Assembly (NCBI RefSeq): GCF_016658545.1
Contig: NZ_JACVZC010000002.1
Coordinates: forward strand, 62,001-126,000
Source of the DNA: Pseudomonas sp. S37
GTDB lineage: Bacteria; Pseudomonadota; Gammaproteobacteria; Pseudomonadales; Pseudomonadaceae
Direction: 5' to 3'
DNA length: 64,000 nt
Shown: positions 62,917 through 64,000 of the stretch, in pieces
Numbering within the stretch: position 1 is the first letter of the stretch
Layout of the letters: every line of letters starts with the position of its first letter
Position numbers and translations under genes: made by a program
The notes under the pieces: generated by a model
Seen by the model: the letters and a program-made list of their open reading frames with translations, nothing else
Told to the model about the DNA's origin: nothing
The model's database searches: none

Positions 62917-64000
62917 ATGACGACATCTACTGGCAAAATCAACCTGTTGGGCCTGACCCAGCCGGAAATGGAACAATTCTTCGACTCGATCGGGGAAAAA
63001 CGCTTCCGTGCCGGCCAGGTGATGAAATGGATTCACCATTTTGGCGTGTCCGACTTTGCGGCCATGACCAACGTTGGCAAGGTCTTGCGCGAAAAGCTCG
63101 AGGCCGTTGCCGAGATTCGCCCCCCGGAAGTGGTCAGTGAAGACATTTCCGCCGACGGCACCCGCAAGTGGGTGATCCGCGTTGCCTCCGGCAGCTGCGT
63201 CGAGACCGTCTACATTCCTACCGACGATCGCGGCACCCTGTGCGTGTCGTCGCAAGCCGGCTGTGCCCTGGACTGCAGCTTCTGCTCCACCGGCAAACAA
63301 GGCTTCAACAGCAACCTCACCGCCGCCGAAGTGATCGGCCAGGTGTGGCTTGCCAACAAATCCTTCGGGACCGTTCCTGCCAAAGTCGACCGCGCGATTA
63401 CCAACGTGGTGATGATGGGCATGGGCGAGCCCTTGCTGAACTTCGACAACGTCATCGCCGCCATGAAAATCATGATGGATGACCTGGGCTATGGCATTTC
63501 CAAGCGTCGCGTGACCCTGTCCACCTCGGGCGTGGTGCCGATGATCGACGAACTGGCCAAGCACATCGACGTGTCGCTGGCCCTGTCGCTGCACGCCCCG
63601 AACGACGCGCTGCGCAACCAGCTGGTACCGATCAACAAGAAGTACCCGCTGAAAGTGCTGCTGGAATCGTGCATGGGCTACATGGCCACCCTGGGTGGCA
63701 AGCGTGTGCTGACCGTTGAATACACCCTGCTCAAGGACGTCAACGACCAGCCCGAGCACGCCGCACAGATGATCGAGCTGCTGCGCGACGTGCCGTGCAA
63801 GATCAACCTGATCCCGTTCAACCCGTTCCCGCATTCGGGCTACGAGCGGCCGAGCAACAACGCCATTCGTCGCTTCCAGGACCTGCTGCACCACGGTGGT
63901 TTCAACGTCACCACCCGTACCACCCGTGGCGACGACATCGACGCCGCCTGTGGCCAGCTGGTTGGCCAGGTCAACGACCGTACCCGCCGCAGCGAGCGCT
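62917..64000 (+). CDS. rlmN: 23S rRNA/tRNA adenine-C2 methyltransferase RlmN (3' end off the window)
   Basis: 361 complete codons are visible and the frame is still open at the edge. The radical-SAM motif CALDCSFC (CxxxCxxC) sits about 125-132. The C-terminal methyl-carrier Cys is in [12 protein letters not shown]. It methylates A2503 of 23S rRNA and A37 of some tRNAs. TGAGGGTG precedes the ATG at 62917. The ndk-rlmN order is normal for Pseudomonas. Confidence 0.97.
   Translation, partial: MTTSTGKINLLGLTQPEMEQFFDSIGEKRFRAGQVMKWIHHFGVSDFAAMTNVGKVLREKLEAVAEIRPPEVVSEDISADGTRKWVIRVASGSCVETVYIPTDDRGTLCVSSQAGCALDCSFCSTGKQGFNSNLTAAEVIGQVWLANKSFGTVPAKVDRAITNVVMMGMGEPLLNFDNVIAAMKIMMDDLGYGISKRRVTLSTSGVVPMIDELAKHIDVSLALSLHAPNDALRNQLVPINKKYPLKVLLESCMGYMATLGGKRVLTVEYTLLKDVNDQPEHAAQMIELLRDVPCKINLIPFNPFPHSGYERPSNNAIRRFQDLLHHGGFNVTTRTTRGDDIDAACGQLVGQVNDRTRRSER

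Overview
The window looks like chromosome of a Pseudomonas putida-group bacterium. The evidence is high GC, Pseudomonas-style inverted REP pairs in many intergenic gaps, and a gene order I recall from P. putida: giant adhesin, NO-responsive regulator and flavohaemoglobin, dsbB, cyoABCDE, alaC. Most protein families here are ordinary. The unusual material is in repeats, leaders and a few small loci.

Layout: 1-11.8 kb is the N-terminal 3,940 codons of a LapF/BapA-type giant adhesin on the minus strand, built from nested Ig-like repeats. 12.0-14.9 kb holds a divergent NO-detoxification pair (sigma54 activator and flavohaemoglobin) with visible enhancer sites. 15.4-21.3 kb holds dsbB and the cyo bo3 ubiquinol oxidase operon, which has an Anr/FNR box on its likely promoter. 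21.6-25.6 kb holds alaC, an unassigned serine-hydrolase-like gene, a YkgJ-type cysteine-cluster protein, and a two-gene cassette of tiny proteins behind a striking structured leader. 25.7-31.5 kb is a GNAT gene and a FecI/FecR/TonB-receptor set with two small downstream genes. 31.6-37.1 kb is a selenium cluster: mnmH-selD divergent from an ABC importer whose second permease gene is frameshifted. 37.2-40.2 kb holds a bestrophin-like channel, a small toxin-antitoxin pair, a GNAT gene and a trypsin-like lipoprotein. 40.7-44.8 kb is a second FecI/FecR/TonB-receptor set. 45.3-47.3 kb is a Tat-exported FAD oxidoreductase followed by a Sec-exported RidA protein. From 47.7 kb on the genes are housekeeping: tRNA-Leu, queA-tgt-yajC-secDF, a glycine-zipper protein, suhB, trmJ, cysE, the isc operon, ndk and the start of rlmN.

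The items I rate highest are these. (1) The 24.83-25.08 kb leader has a 14-bp closing stem, a UUCG hairpin and a central segment that can pair in two mutually exclusive ways, one of which covers the Shine-Dalgarno of the downstream gene. (2) The adhesin has a 1,287-bp (429-codon) super-repeat, repeated with exact spacing, plus hints of a 2,574-bp dimer period. (3) A periplasmic flavin-oxidase/RidA pair. (4) The selenium uptake cluster with its broken permease. (5) A 16-bp operator-like palindrome that suggests the start of the toxin gene lies further downstream than the longest ORF. No homology search was possible; names rest on motifs, lengths and context.
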